A DNA stretch of 64,000 bases from Robertkochia sediminum (lineage in GTDB: Bacteria > Bacteroidota > Bacteroidia > Flavobacteriales > Flavobacteriaceae), in NCBI RefSeq assembly GCF_016786255.1, contig NZ_JADMKT010000080.1:70796-134795 (forward strand), given 5' to 3'. Numbering within the stretch: the first letter of the stretch is position 1; the number at the start of each line of letters is the position of its first letter. This document shows positions 27,659-35,863 of this stretch, piece after piece. The notes beneath the pieces are model-generated. The model worked only from the letters and a program-made list of their open reading frames with translations. It was not told the DNA's origin and searched no databases. A program made the translations under genes and the position numbers.

Positions 27659-28686
27659 GATGCTGTTTCCTTTGCGTTTGTAGGAGGTTCTTCTTCTTCG
27701 CTGTCACCCTCGTATTCTGTATTTTCGGTATACGCATGATACCCGAGTTCTTCGCGCAGGTATCGGGAGAAGATCGCTGTATAGCCATGGGTAGCAACCA
27801 CAGTTTCACAACCGGTGGCTTTTACTGCTTCCAGGAGTCCGCTCCAGTCGGCGTGGTCAGAAAGTACGAAGCCGCGGTCTACGGCCCTTCTTCTGCGGGC
27901 CCCTCTAAAGGCCATCCAGCCACTGGCCGAGGCAGTGGCATAGGGAGCGAATTTCCGCAGCCAGACACTTCCGTGCGTGCCCGGAGGGGCAATGATGAGG
28001 TTCCCGCGGATCTCACTTTTAGGAGTGTCTTTGGTAATGAGGGTCGTAGGGGGAAGATCGGTGAACCGGCGAACGACCTCGGTCATGTTCTCGATGGCGC
28101 CATGGGTGAAGATCGTCCCTGTTTCTGGATCGAGGTGTTTGAGCAATCGTTGTGCCTTTCCCAGGGAGTAGGCAAAAAGCACCGAAGTATGACCTTCAGC
28201 CTTGTTCTGCTTCCACCAGGTATTGATGTCGTTAAAAACCTCTTGTTGGGGTCGCCAGTTAAAGGCGGGAAGCCCAAAGGTGCACTCGGTGATAAATCCG
28301 TTGCACTTCACCGGCTCAAAGGGAGGGGCGATGCCGTCGTCTTCGAGTTTGTAATCGCCTGTAAAAACCCAAACCTCTCCCTTGTGCTCCACGCGAATCT
28401 GGGAAGACCCCGGGATATGACCCGCCGGATGAAAACTAAATTTAACGTTGTTGATCACAGTAGTTTCTCCCCAATCGACCCCTTGCGCTGCGATATCGCC
28501 TAACCTACGCTCCATAATAGATTTGTTGTGATGGTGGGTGATATACTGTTGGTGGCCCCACCGCGCGTGATCGGAGTGGCCGTGGGTGATGAGGGCCTTG
28601 TTTACCGGCCGCCACGGATCCAGGTATACCCCGGCCGGTTCGCAGTAAATGCCCTTTTCGGTAAAGGCGAGTAACGGTTTTTTCAT
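27655..28686 (-). CDS. Ligase-associated DNA exonuclease (MBL/beta-CASP fold)
   Basis: A 343-residue metallo-beta-lactamase-fold nuclease. The HxHxDH metal motif is THGHSDHARWG near residue 34, and further metal ligands appear in HPAGHIPGSSQI and FTGDYKLED. A C-terminal LSDHADWSGLLEAVKATGCE segment is typical of the mRNA 3'-end processing-factor-like (beta-CASP) branch. This is the first gene of the ligase-associated cluster, and it overlaps the ligase by four bases. The last 25 residues are acidic and variable. Confidence 0.9.
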   Translation of the reverse strand: MKKPLLAFTEKGIYCEPAGVYLDPWRPVNKALITHGHSDHARWGHQQYITHHHNKSIMERRLGDIAAQGVDWGETTVINNVKFSFHPAGHIPGSSQIRVEHKGEVWVFTGDYKLEDDGIAPPFEPVKCNGFITECTFGLPAFNWRPQQEVFNDINTWWKQNKAEGHTSVLFAYSLGKAQRLLKHLDPETGTIFTHGAIENMTEVVRRFTDLPPTTLITKDTPKSEIRGNLIIAPPGTHGSVWLRKFAPYATASASGWMAFRGARRRRAVDRGFVLSDHADWSGLLEAVKATGCETVVATHGYTAIFSRYLREELGYHAYTENTEYEGDSEEEEPPTNAKETAS

Positions 28687-28713
28687 AGCGCATTGAAATT
28701 ACGAAAAAGACAT

Positions 28714-28739
28714 AAAAAAACCCGGGGTTATCCCGGGTT
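28714..28739 (-). terminator. Intrinsic terminator after the DUF2383 gene
   Basis: On the minus strand AACCCGGG pairs with CCCGGGTT around a five-base loop, followed by a run of T. It separates the DUF2383 gene from the repair operon. Confidence 0.85.
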
Positions 28740-28761
28740 GTTTAGATTGCGGTTCAACGGA

Positions 28762-29217
28762 TTAGGAAACCATTTCTTCAAACAAATGTACTTTGTTAAT
28801 GGCGTTTCTGATCGCATCGCTATGCTTGGTCAAAAGATCTACCGTAGAAGGCGGTAAGGTCTTTTGCTCTTTGAGGATCTCATTGTATTCTTCGATCACT
28901 TTCTTCTCTGCTCTCAGGCACTCTTCAAGCACGGCTTCCTGTTTGTTTTCAGATAGTAACGATCGGATGTTGGTCCAGAACCTGTGGGTAGTTCCTCGGA
29001 GGGTTCCGCTTTCTTCCGGCATTTCTCCGTAGCTCAGGATCTCCCTGCGTAGGTCTCTGGCAAAATCGCCTCGTTGTTCTGCCCGTCGTTTAAAGAACAT
29101 TTTAAGTTCTGCTGGTTCATCTATTCGGTTCATCGCGTTCAAATAGCCTTTCTCTGCATCGTAAGTGCTCTCTAGTAAGGAGTTTAAACGTTCTGACATC
29201 ATTTTGCTAAACTTCAT
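28762..29217 (-). CDS. PA2169/DUF2383 four-helix-bundle protein
   Basis: A 151-residue, all-helical, highly charged protein. ESTYDAEKGYLNAMNRI near residue 17 and a CLRAEKKVIEEYNEIL helix near 105 are ferritin-like/DUF2383 features, with acidic residues in positions that could bind metal. No signal peptide. Members of this family are often stress-induced; here that is only inferred. It has its own terminator and about 490 bases of non-coding DNA upstream, so it is monocistronic. Confidence 0.82.
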   Translation of the reverse strand: MKFSKMMSERLNSLLESTYDAEKGYLNAMNRIDEPAELKMFFKRRAEQRGDFARDLRREILSYGEMPEESGTLRGTTHRFWTNIRSLLSENKQEAVLEECLRAEKKVIEEYNEILKEQKTLPPSTVDLLTKHSDAIRNAINKVHLFEEMVS

Positions 29218-29463
29218 TGGTATATTGATTTTATTGGTTCGAAATTAATGTTACCGTTTTTCGATAACGCAACTATAGTATAAGGAATGTAGTAGTTCAT
29301 GTCAAATATATAGCGCTGTTTATCAAAGGTTTAACGAATTTTGTTAATGCTTGTTAAAGGATTTTCCTGTTAAGATTTTCGGAAGGAGGAAATTTTATCG
29401 CTAAGGGTACGTGAGGGGTTATTTCTTCAATGTTTATTTCCATACCCATTTTATCAACCGTAG

Positions 29464-29541
29464 CCTTGGCGAAGGTTGACTTCCCTTTTTCACCCTCCGA
29501 AACCTTGGTGTAGGAGGGCTTCACTTTTTTACCCTCTGAAG
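29464..29541 (+). repeat. Two tandem 39-base imperfect units, related to a copy at 36840
   Basis: Units 29464-29502 and 29503-29541 abut exactly and match at 30 of 39 positions. The first unit with its left flank (29458-29483) matches 36834-36859 at 25 of 26 positions, so it is a dispersed element as well. Confidence 0.85.
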
Positions 29542-29644
29542 CTTTAGCAAGAAAGGCCTACCCTCATTACTCTTTCCTTCAAAATAAATCGCTTACCATC
29601 TGTTTTTTAATGCCGTAAAGTATCAGGGTTATAACTTTTTAGTT

Positions 29645-29652
29645 TATATTTG
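29645..29652 (+). promoter_or_regulatory. Bacteroidota -7 element (TATATTTG) of the rpsP operon
   Basis: A perfect TAnnTTTG match 54 bases before the rpsP ATG. A transcript from here would start near 29659 and include a hairpin at 29675-29689. Confidence 0.6.
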
Positions 29653-29674
29653 CACCCTCAAAAAATTAATAATA

Positions 29675-29689
29675 GGGGTCGTGAACCCC
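29675..29689 (+). promoter_or_regulatory. Small hairpin in the rpsP leader
   Basis: GGGGT pairs with ACCCC around a five-base loop, between the -7 element and the rpsP ATG at 29707. It lacks a following T run, so it is not a terminator. A role in ribosomal-protein feedback control is possible but not shown. Confidence 0.35.
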
Positions 29690-29706
29690 GCTAATTAATG
29701 TAATTT

Positions 29707-30249
29707 ATGCCTGTTAGAATCAGATTACAGAGACACGGTAGAAAAGGGAAGCCTTTTTACTGGATCGTTGCGGCCGACAGCCGTTCAAAAAGAGATGGTA
29801 AATTCCTTGAGAAATTAGGAACTTACAATCCAAACACTAACCCTGCACAGATCGAACTTGATGTTGACGGTTCTGTACAATGGTTAAGAAACGGTGCTCA
29901 GCCTTCTGACACTGCGAAAAGAATTCTTTCTTACAAAGGAGTTATGCTTAAGCACCACCTGCTTAAAGGTGTTGATAAAGGAGCTCTTACCGAAGAAGAT
30001 GCTGCGAAGAAATTCGAAGCATGGGTAGAAGAGAAAGAGTCTAAAGTTTCTTCTAAGAAAGAAGATCTTGCTAAAGCTGAAGCTGATGCAAAAGCTAAAG
30101 CTCTTGAAGCAGAGAAAGAAGTGAACGAGAAGCGTAAAGCTGCTGCTGCCGAAGCTGAGGCTGAAGCTCAAGCTGCTGAAGCTGCCACTGCAGAAGGTGA
30201 AGAAGCTGCTGCAGAAGGTGAAGAAGAGAACAACGAGGCTGAAGCTTAA
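29707..30249 (+). CDS. rpsP: 30S ribosomal protein bS16 with long C-terminal extension
   Basis: A 180-residue bS16. The first 80 or so residues are the conserved domain (MPVRIRLQRHGRKGKPFYWI, AADSRSKRDGKFLEKLGTYNP). From about residue 105 the protein is low-complexity Lys/Glu/Ala and finally Ala/Glu-rich, doubling the usual 80-90 residues. Such tails are common in Bacteroidota bS16 and are probably disordered or helical. rimM follows after 8 bases and trmN6 after that, so ribosome assembly and tRNA modification are linked in one operon. Confidence 0.96.
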   Translation: MPVRIRLQRHGRKGKPFYWIVAADSRSKRDGKFLEKLGTYNPNTNPAQIELDVDGSVQWLRNGAQPSDTAKRILSYKGVMLKHHLLKGVDKGALTEEDAAKKFEAWVEEKESKVSSKKEDLAKAEADAKAKALEAEKEVNEKRKAAAAEAEAEAQAAEAATAEGEEAAAEGEEENNEAEA

Positions 30250-30257
30250 TTTATTTT

Positions 30258-30782
30258 ATGAGAAAAGAAGATTGCTTCTATCTCGGTAAAATCGTTAAAA
30301 AATACAGCTTTAAGGGAGAAGTCTTAGCCAAGCTGGATACAGACGATCCCGAACTCTACAAAGAATTGGAATCAGTGTTTGTTGCCATGGGCAACAACCT
30401 GGTTCCTTTTTTTATTGAACGTGCATCCCTGCACAAAGACACCTTGCTTCGTATGAAGCTGGAGGAGGTAGACAGTGAAGCAGAAGCCGACAGGCTGATG
30501 CGGGCAGAACTTTATCTTCCTTTGGAAATGCTTCCGGAACTGGACGATGATCAATTCTATTTTCACGAGGTTATCGGGTACCAGATCGAAGACGAGCGTT
30601 ACGGACTTGTAGGTGTTCTTGAAGGCGTTAACGATAATACGGCCCAGGCCCTTTTGGAGATCGACAGGGATGGGAAACAAGTGCTTATTCCGCTTAATGA
30701 TGAATTTATTGTCAAGGTAGATCGCGACAATAAAAAGATCATTGTGCGCACGCCGGAAGGACTTATCGATCTCTACCTCTAA
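30258..30782 (+). CDS. rimM: Ribosome maturation factor RimM
   Basis: A 174-residue RimM, the 16S processing factor that binds S19 during 30S assembly. FYLGKIVKKYSFKGEVLAKL is the N-terminal domain signature and the PRC-barrel region appears as FYFHEVIGYQIEDE...GLVGVLEGV. The C terminus LIPLNDEFIVKVD...IIVRTPEGLIDLYL matches the family. Second gene of the rpsP operon. Confidence 0.95.
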   Translation: MRKEDCFYLGKIVKKYSFKGEVLAKLDTDDPELYKELESVFVAMGNNLVPFFIERASLHKDTLLRMKLEEVDSEAEADRLMRAELYLPLEMLPELDDDQFYFHEVIGYQIEDERYGLVGVLEGVNDNTAQALLEIDRDGKQVLIPLNDEFIVKVDRDNKKIIVRTPEGLIDLYL

Positions 30783-30806
30783 TACGATTCTTAAGATCTT
30801 AATATC

Positions 30807-31523
30807 ATGTCGTCCGGACCTTTTCGATTTAAACAATTCGACATCCGACAGGATCGCTGTGCGATGAAAGTGGGTACCGATGGCGTCTTGCTCGGCGCAT
30901 GGGCTACTGTAAGCCATCGCCCGGGAGCCATTCTCGATATCGGAGCCGGAACAGGATTGATCGCTTTAATGCTGGCACAGCGTTCTGATGCCGGACTCAT
31001 AGATGCGCTCGAGGTCGATGATGATGCCTTTGAGCAGTGTGTAGAGAATTTCGAAGCTTCACCCTGGAACGATCGTTTGTTTTGCTATCATGCCGGTTGG
31101 GATGAGTTTGTCGATGAGATGGACGACCGATATGACCTTATCGTATCCAATCCGCCATTTTACGCAGCCGATTACAGGTCGGATGATGAAACACGGGCTA
31201 AGGCACGGTCTAATTTTTCTCTTCCTTTTAATGAGCTTTTGGCGGGTATACCTAAATTTCTTAACCCCGACGGTAAATTCGCTATGGTTGCTCCCGCTGC
31301 GGAAGAAGCGCGCATACTTGCGCTGGCAGAAGCCAATGATCTGTTTTCCGAACGAATACTTCGCGTTCGCGGTCACGAAGGAGCGCCTGTAAAACGAACC
31401 TATTTCGAATTTGGGTTAGCCCGGGTGCCGGTGCAGGAAGAAGAGCTCACAATTGAGCTTGATCGCCATGTGTATACCGAAGACTACATTGCCCTTACCA
31501 AAGATTTCTACCTGAAAATGTAA
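30807..31523 (+). CDS. trmN6: tRNA1(Val) (adenine37-N6)-methyltransferase
   Basis: A 238-residue methyltransferase of the YfiC/TrmN6 type. The N terminus FRFKQFDIRQDRCAMKVGTDG is the family signature, ILDIGAGTGLIALMLAQRS is the SAM-binding motif I, and VSNPPFY is the N6-adenine methyltransferase NPPF motif near residue 115. It probably methylates A37 of tRNA-Val. It follows rimM by 24 bases and is likely its operon partner. Confidence 0.88.
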   Translation: MSSGPFRFKQFDIRQDRCAMKVGTDGVLLGAWATVSHRPGAILDIGAGTGLIALMLAQRSDAGLIDALEVDDDAFEQCVENFEASPWNDRLFCYHAGWDEFVDEMDDRYDLIVSNPPFYAADYRSDDETRAKARSNFSLPFNELLAGIPKFLNPDGKFAMVAPAAEEARILALAEANDLFSERILRVRGHEGAPVKRTYFEFGLARVPVQEEELTIELDRHVYTEDYIALTKDFYLKM

Positions 31524-31680
31524 GGTAGCCTGAGTGGTAACTGCCGATCTTTATTGAACTTCCATATAAGGTTGCTCGTGTTTTTACTGAAGTTACTGAG
31601 CGATTTTTCTGTAATATATATTAAGGGATCCGTAAAAATTTAGGATATTTTAGGTCGATTTACTAACCTAACTACATCCT

Positions 31681-33423
31681 ATGTCCTTTCAGATTAAGAA
31701 AAATGCATCTGTATATGATATTTGTATCGTAGGTTCCGGAGCCGGTGGTGGTATGGCCGCCAAGGTGTTATCGGAAGCCGGGTACAAGATCGCCCTCATG
31801 GAGGCGGGGCCCAAATTCGATCCCGCAAACCCTGAACAACAAACACAATTCAAATGGCCTTACGATTCCCCGCGAAGAGGTGCCGGAACTACCCGTGCCT
31901 TTGGGGAGTTTGATATGGCTTATGGTGGATGGGAGATCGACGGAGAACCCTATACCCGAAAGGATGGAACTAAGTTCGATTGGTTCCGTTCGCGAATGCT
32001 TGGAGGTCGAACCAACCACTGGGGGAGGATATCCCTGAGGTTCGGACCACTGGATTTTAAGCGGAAGGACTTCGATGGTAAAGGCGATAACTGGCCTATT
32101 GGTTATGACGATGTAAAGCCCTGGTACGATAAGGTCGATAAGCTTATTGGCGTTTTTGGTACCCGTGAGGGGTTGGCCAATGAACCCGATGGGTACTTCT
32201 TGCCTCCGCCAAAACCAAGGCTTCACGAGATGTATCTCAAAAAATACGGAGAGCAGATGGGGCTCCCGGTGATCCCTTCCCGTTTATCGATCCTCACCAA
32301 ACGCGTAGACAACCGCAGAGGGGCTTGTTTCTATTGTAACCAGTGCTCTCGTTCCTGTACGATCTATGGTGACTTCTCTTCTTCTTCGGTGCTGGTGAAA
32401 CCTGCCCTGGAATATGAGAATGTCGATCTTTTTGTAAATGCCATGGTACGCGAGGTACTCACCGATGAGAACGGTAAGGCTACCGGAGTGAGCTTTATTA
32501 ATAAAGCCGACAGAGAAGAGTACCAGGTCAAGGCTAAGGTGGTCATCCTCGCTGCCAGTGCCTGTGGCTCTGCGCGAATACTGCTTAATTCCCGTTCGTC
32601 CCGATTCCCTAACGGATTGGGGAATTCCAGCGGACTCGTAGGGCGCTACCTGCACGATTCTACGGGAGCCGACAGGGCTGCGCTAATCCCGGAGCTCATG
32701 GACCGTAAGCGTTATAACGAAGACGGGGTTGGAGGGATGCACCTCTATGTGCCATGGTGGTTAAAAGACACGAAGAAGTTCGGATTTACCCGTGGGTACC
32801 ACATCGAATTCTGGGGCGGAATGGGAATGCCTTCCTATGGTGTTGGCTTTGGTATGGAGAACCTCAACGGACTCGTGCCGGGAGCAGATGGTCAAATGAA
32901 AAAGGCCGGAGGATACGGGGCCGACCTTAAGAACGATGTAAGACGTTTTTATGGTGCTGTTGTAGGTATGAGCGGAAGGGGAGAGAGTATTCCTCAAAAA
33001 GATAATTACTGCGAACTCGATCCCGATGTGGTCGATGAATTCGGGATCCCGGTACTGCGATTCAACTATAAGTGGACCGACGATGAGCGCAACCAGGCCA
33101 AACATATGCAGGATACCTTTGAAGAACTGCTTACCAATATGGGTGGAATCCTCCTCGGAGATAAGCCAGGGGCCGACCGCGACCACGGACTACACAACCC
33201 GGGAAGGATCATTCACGAGGTGGGAACCACCCGTATGGGCGACGACGCTAAGACGTCTGTAGTGAACCGGTATAATCAGTTACACGATGCAGATAACGTT
33301 TTTGTAATGGATGGAGGGCCTTTTGTTTCTCAGGCCGATAAGAATCCTACCTGGACCATCCTGGCACTGGCATGGAGAGCCAGTGAGTACCTTAATGAGG
33401 AGATTAAAAAAATGAATTTCTAA
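31681..33423 (+). CDS. GMC-family FAD dehydrogenase with a Cys cluster
   Basis: A 580-residue glucose-methanol-choline-type flavoprotein. The FAD-binding GSGAGGGMAAKVLSEAGY starts near residue 18, and the C-terminal VGTTRMGDD and PVQ-like DGGPFVSQADKNPT are GMC signature regions. Cys216, Cys219, Cys222 and Cys226 form C-x2-C-x2-C-x3-C; in FAD-dependent glucose dehydrogenases a similar set holds a 3Fe-4S cluster, so electrons may leave through it. There is no signal peptide. The small-subunit gene follows 12 bases later, and its Tat-like signal could carry both subunits out (inference). Substrate unknown. Confidence 0.85.
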   Translation: MSFQIKKNASVYDICIVGSGAGGGMAAKVLSEAGYKIALMEAGPKFDPANPEQQTQFKWPYDSPRRGAGTTRAFGEFDMAYGGWEIDGEPYTRKDGTKFDWFRSRMLGGRTNHWGRISLRFGPLDFKRKDFDGKGDNWPIGYDDVKPWYDKVDKLIGVFGTREGLANEPDGYFLPPPKPRLHEMYLKKYGEQMGLPVIPSRLSILTKRVDNRRGACFYCNQCSRSCTIYGDFSSSSVLVKPALEYENVDLFVNAMVREVLTDENGKATGVSFINKADREEYQVKAKVVILAASACGSARILLNSRSSRFPNGLGNSSGLVGRYLHDSTGADRAALIPELMDRKRYNEDGVGGMHLYVPWWLKDTKKFGFTRGYHIEFWGGMGMPSYGVGFGMENLNGLVPGADGQMKKAGGYGADLKNDVRRFYGAVVGMSGRGESIPQKDNYCELDPDVVDEFGIPVLRFNYKWTDDERNQAKHMQDTFEELLTNMGGILLGDKPGADRDHGLHNPGRIIHEVGTTRMGDDAKTSVVNRYNQLHDADNVFVMDGGPFVSQADKNPTWTILALAWRASEYLNEEIKKMNF

Positions 33424-33435
33424 TAAGACACACCT

Positions 33436-34146
33436 ATGGATAGAAGAAAAAGTATAAAAGCGATGTTCGCCGGAACCGTGACTTCCGGATTTATGTTCTC
33501 AGGATGTCTTACCGAAAAAGAAGCTGAAGCCGGTGCAGAGGCTTCGGAAAAAGCCCTGGAGCCGGGTGGTGGGTACGGACGAACCCCGGAAGAGCTGGAG
33601 AGAGATCAGCGTCTAATGGGCGAAACCTTCTTTAATGAGGAAGAAATGGCGATGATCGCTGTGTTGGCAGATCTTATCATTCCCGCCGATGAAACCTCGG
33701 GATCGGCTACCGATGCCGGAGTGCCTGATTTTATAGAGTTCATCGTTAAGGATATGCCGTATCACCAGACTCCGCTGCGAGGCGGACTCATGTGGTTGAA
33801 CCACGAAAGTAACAGGAGGTACGATCTTGAATTTGTGAAATGCTCTGAAGGCCAGCAAAAGGCGATCCTCGATGATATCGCCTACCCAGATGAGGTAGAG
33901 CCGGAATACGAGCAAGGAGCCCGCTTCTTTAGTCGTATCAGGAACCTGGTGGCTACCGGATTCTTTACCAGTAAGATGGGTATAGACGACCTGGGGTATA
34001 TGGGTAATGTGCCCAATGTATGGGATGGGGTGCCGGCAGACGTACTGGAAAAACACGGTATGGAATACGATGAGAAGATCCTGAAACAAAGTATAAAACC
34101 GGAGGAGCGTAACGACATCGAAGACTGGAAAGATTATGAGGTGTAA
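33436..34146 (+). CDS. Gluconate 2-dehydrogenase subunit 3-like protein
   Basis: A 236-residue small subunit of the gluconate 2-dehydrogenase subunit 3 family. The N terminus MDRRKSIKAMFAG followed by a hydrophobic stretch and SGC at residues 22-24 reads as a Tat-like signal with a lipobox, so it is probably a lipoprotein of the outer face of the inner membrane. The body has the family helices with FNEEEMAMIAVLADLIIPAD and AGVPDFIEFIVKDMP. It directly follows the GMC dehydrogenase. The usual third, cytochrome c subunit is not adjacent. Confidence 0.85.
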   Translation: MDRRKSIKAMFAGTVTSGFMFSGCLTEKEAEAGAEASEKALEPGGGYGRTPEELERDQRLMGETFFNEEEMAMIAVLADLIIPADETSGSATDAGVPDFIEFIVKDMPYHQTPLRGGLMWLNHESNRRYDLEFVKCSEGQQKAILDDIAYPDEVEPEYEQGARFFSRIRNLVATGFFTSKMGIDDLGYMGNVPNVWDGVPADVLEKHGMEYDEKILKQSIKPEERNDIEDWKDYEV

Positions 34147-34184
34147 ATAACCGGGTAGATTGTTAAAATTATAACATTATGCTA

Positions 34185-34215
34185 TTGTAATGTTATATTC
34201 CATTATTTACCTTTG
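34185..34215 (+). promoter_or_regulatory. Promoter TTG-N20-TACCTTTG before the acyl-CoA dehydrogenase
   Basis: TTG at 34185-34187, a 20-base spacer and TACCTTTG at 34208-34215 fit the Flavobacteriaceae consensus on both elements. Transcription would start near 34221, very close to the ATG at 34227, giving a short leader. A second ATG at 34236 is possible. Confidence 0.75.
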
Positions 34216-34226
34216 GAGACCTAATT

Positions 34227-35414
34227 ATGAAAACCATGAAGCCAGACCTGTTTGAAGCACCAGACTATTACCAGATAGACGACTTATTATCTGAAGAGCA
34301 TAAGCTTGTTCGCGACGCTACCCGTCAGTGGGTAAAGCGCGAGGTATCACCCATTATAGAAGACTTTGCACAACGTGCCGAATTCCCCAAACAAGTATTG
34401 GGCGGATTGGCAGAGATAGGAGCATTCGGACCCTATATTCCTGAGGAGTATGGAGGGGCCGGATTGGACCAGATCAGTTACGGACTCATCATGCAGGAGA
34501 TCGAACGTGGCGATAGCGGGATCCGTTCTACGGCCTCGGTGCAATCGTCATTGGTGATGTATCCGATCTACACCTATGGTAGTGAAGAACAAAAAAAGAA
34601 ATACCTGCCAAAGCTCGCAGCCGGAGAACTCGTAGGATGCTTCGGACTTACCGAGCCTAACCACGGATCGAACCCCGGAGGTATGGAAACCCGCTTCAAG
34701 GATATGGGTGACCATTACCTGCTTAATGGGGCTAAGCTGTGGATCTCTAACTCGCCTTTTGCCGATATCGCTGTGGTGTGGGCAAAGAATGAAGAAGGAC
34801 GTATTCACGGACTTATCGTAGAGCGTGATATGGAAGGATTCTCTACTCCGGAGACCCATAACAAATGGTCGTTGAGAGCCTCGGCTACCGGAGAGTTGAT
34901 CTTTGACGATGTAAAAGTGCCTAAAGAGAATCTTTTACCCGGGAAGAGCGGACTCGGAGCGCCGCTAGGGTGTCTTGATTCGGCCCGTTACGGGATCGCC
35001 TGGGGAGCTATAGGCGCAGCCATGGATTGTTACGATACGGCCTTGAGATATGCTAAAGAAAGAACCCAGTTCGGGAAACCCATTGCAGCCTATCAGTTGC
35101 AGCAAAAGAAGCTGGCCGAGATGATCACCGAGATCACCAAGGCACAACTCCTGGCCCTGCGTTTAGGGCAGCTTAAGAATGAAGGGAGGGCCACTACCGC
35201 CCAGATCTCCATGGCCAAGCGCAACAATGTGGAGATGGCTATCAAGATCGCCCGTGAAGCCCGTCAGGTCCTCGGAGGTATGGGAATTACCGGAGAGTAC
35301 AGCATCATGCGACATATGATGAACCTCGAAAGTGTGATCACCTACGAAGGGACACATGATATTCACCTGCTCATTACCGGGGCAGATATCACCGGAATAC
35401 AGGCATTCAAATAA
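34227..35414 (+). CDS. gcdH: Acyl-CoA dehydrogenase, glutaryl-CoA dehydrogenase type
   Basis: A 395-residue acyl-CoA dehydrogenase. ACF/LTEPNHGSNPGG and WISNS are family motifs, and the C-terminal TYEGTHDIHLLI with catalytic Glu374 together with GDSGIRSTASVQSSLVMYPI matches glutaryl-CoA dehydrogenases. Those decarboxylate glutaryl-CoA to crotonyl-CoA in lysine and tryptophan degradation, passing electrons to ETF. The substrate is inferred from sequence resemblance only. It has its own promoter and terminator, so it is monocistronic. Confidence 0.85.
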   Translation: MKTMKPDLFEAPDYYQIDDLLSEEHKLVRDATRQWVKREVSPIIEDFAQRAEFPKQVLGGLAEIGAFGPYIPEEYGGAGLDQISYGLIMQEIERGDSGIRSTASVQSSLVMYPIYTYGSEEQKKKYLPKLAAGELVGCFGLTEPNHGSNPGGMETRFKDMGDHYLLNGAKLWISNSPFADIAVVWAKNEEGRIHGLIVERDMEGFSTPETHNKWSLRASATGELIFDDVKVPKENLLPGKSGLGAPLGCLDSARYGIAWGAIGAAMDCYDTALRYAKERTQFGKPIAAYQLQQKKLAEMITEITKAQLLALRLGQLKNEGRATTAQISMAKRNNVEMAIKIAREARQVLGGMGITGEYSIMRHMMNLESVITYEGTHDIHLLITGADITGIQAFK

Positions 35415-35419
35415 AAAAA

Positions 35420-35443
35420 GCGGCTCTCGAGCCGCTTTTTTTT
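35420..35443 (+). terminator. Intrinsic terminator after the acyl-CoA dehydrogenase
   Basis: GCGGCTC and GAGCCGC form a seven-pair stem with a two-base loop, and a run of A before and T after makes it potentially bidirectional. It begins five bases after the stop codon. Confidence 0.9.
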
Positions 35444-35460
35444 GTTACGAGGTTACGAAG
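35444..35460 (+). repeat. Octamer repeat GTTACGAG, 2 units
   Basis: GTTACGAG followed by GTTACGAAG, the same family as 18122-18170 and 41159-41191. It directly follows the terminator. Confidence 0.7.
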
Positions 35461-35483
35461 TGTGAGTTGATAATCGGAAATAT

Positions 35484-35525
35484 CCCCTCCTTCCTAAGGA
35501 GCGGTGGCCGTAGGCCGGGGTGGTT
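35484..35525 (+). repeat. Dispersed CCTCCTT...GGGGTGGT element, copy 2
   Basis: CCCCTCCTTCCTAAGGAG is followed by GGCCGTAGGCCGGGGTGGTT. Ends match copy 1 at 18386-18447 while the middle is shorter and different, suggesting a mobile or hairpin element with conserved ends. Confidence 0.6.
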
Positions 35526-35638
35526 CTTTGTCCTTGCGAGCTCCGCTTCAGCGTGGCTTGGCAACCTCCCGAACTTTTTGAACAGTACTTTTAAAAGTAA
35601 CGTTCTTCTTCCCCTCTCAGGGAGGACCGAGCGTAAAG

Positions 35639-35660
35639 AAAAGGTCCGGTGGACCTTTTT
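35639..35660 (+). terminator. Terminator-like hairpin with no gene directly before it
   Basis: AAAAGGTCC pairs with GGACCTTTTT around a three-base loop, ending in T5. The preceding gene already has its own terminator, so this may be a second one or part of a dispersed element. Confidence 0.45.
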
Positions 35661-35863
35661 AGTGATGGGGCCAGCCGACGCGTTGGCCACTTCAGCTTTG
35701 CTGAAGACAGAAGGGGTTAATGGTATATGCGCTTGTTGCATATACGCCTGCCTAAAAGCCAAACTTCTCCTGTGATCTTAGATAATTCGACCTTGTCTAA
35801 ACCGCTGAATAACAGTGCTTTTTGTATCTTGAAAGGGAATCTGAAATCAAAAATGGAGAAAAT

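Larger units (their letters stand above)
29218..29706. other. Long intergenic stretch upstream of rpsP
   Basis: This 489-base gap between the divergent DUF2383 and rpsP starts contains no convincing gene. It holds a tandem 39-base repeat (29464-29541), the rpsP -7 element (29645-29652) and a small hairpin in the rpsP leader (29675-29689). The DUF2383 promoter must also lie here. Confidence 0.7.
35415..35863. other. Intergenic stretch with repeats and small hairpins
   Basis: This 449-base gap holds the terminator at 35420-35443, two octamer units (35444-35460), the second copy of the dispersed element (about 35484-35525), a perfect 14-base palindrome (35586-35599) and a terminator-like hairpin (35639-35660). 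Open frames across it on both strands have no protein character. I see no gene. Confidence 0.7.

Noticed and set aside
35356-35775. Overlapping open frames on both strands of the gap after the acyl-CoA dehydrogenase
   Set aside because: They consist of repeat and hairpin sequence and read as repeat-type peptides, not proteins.
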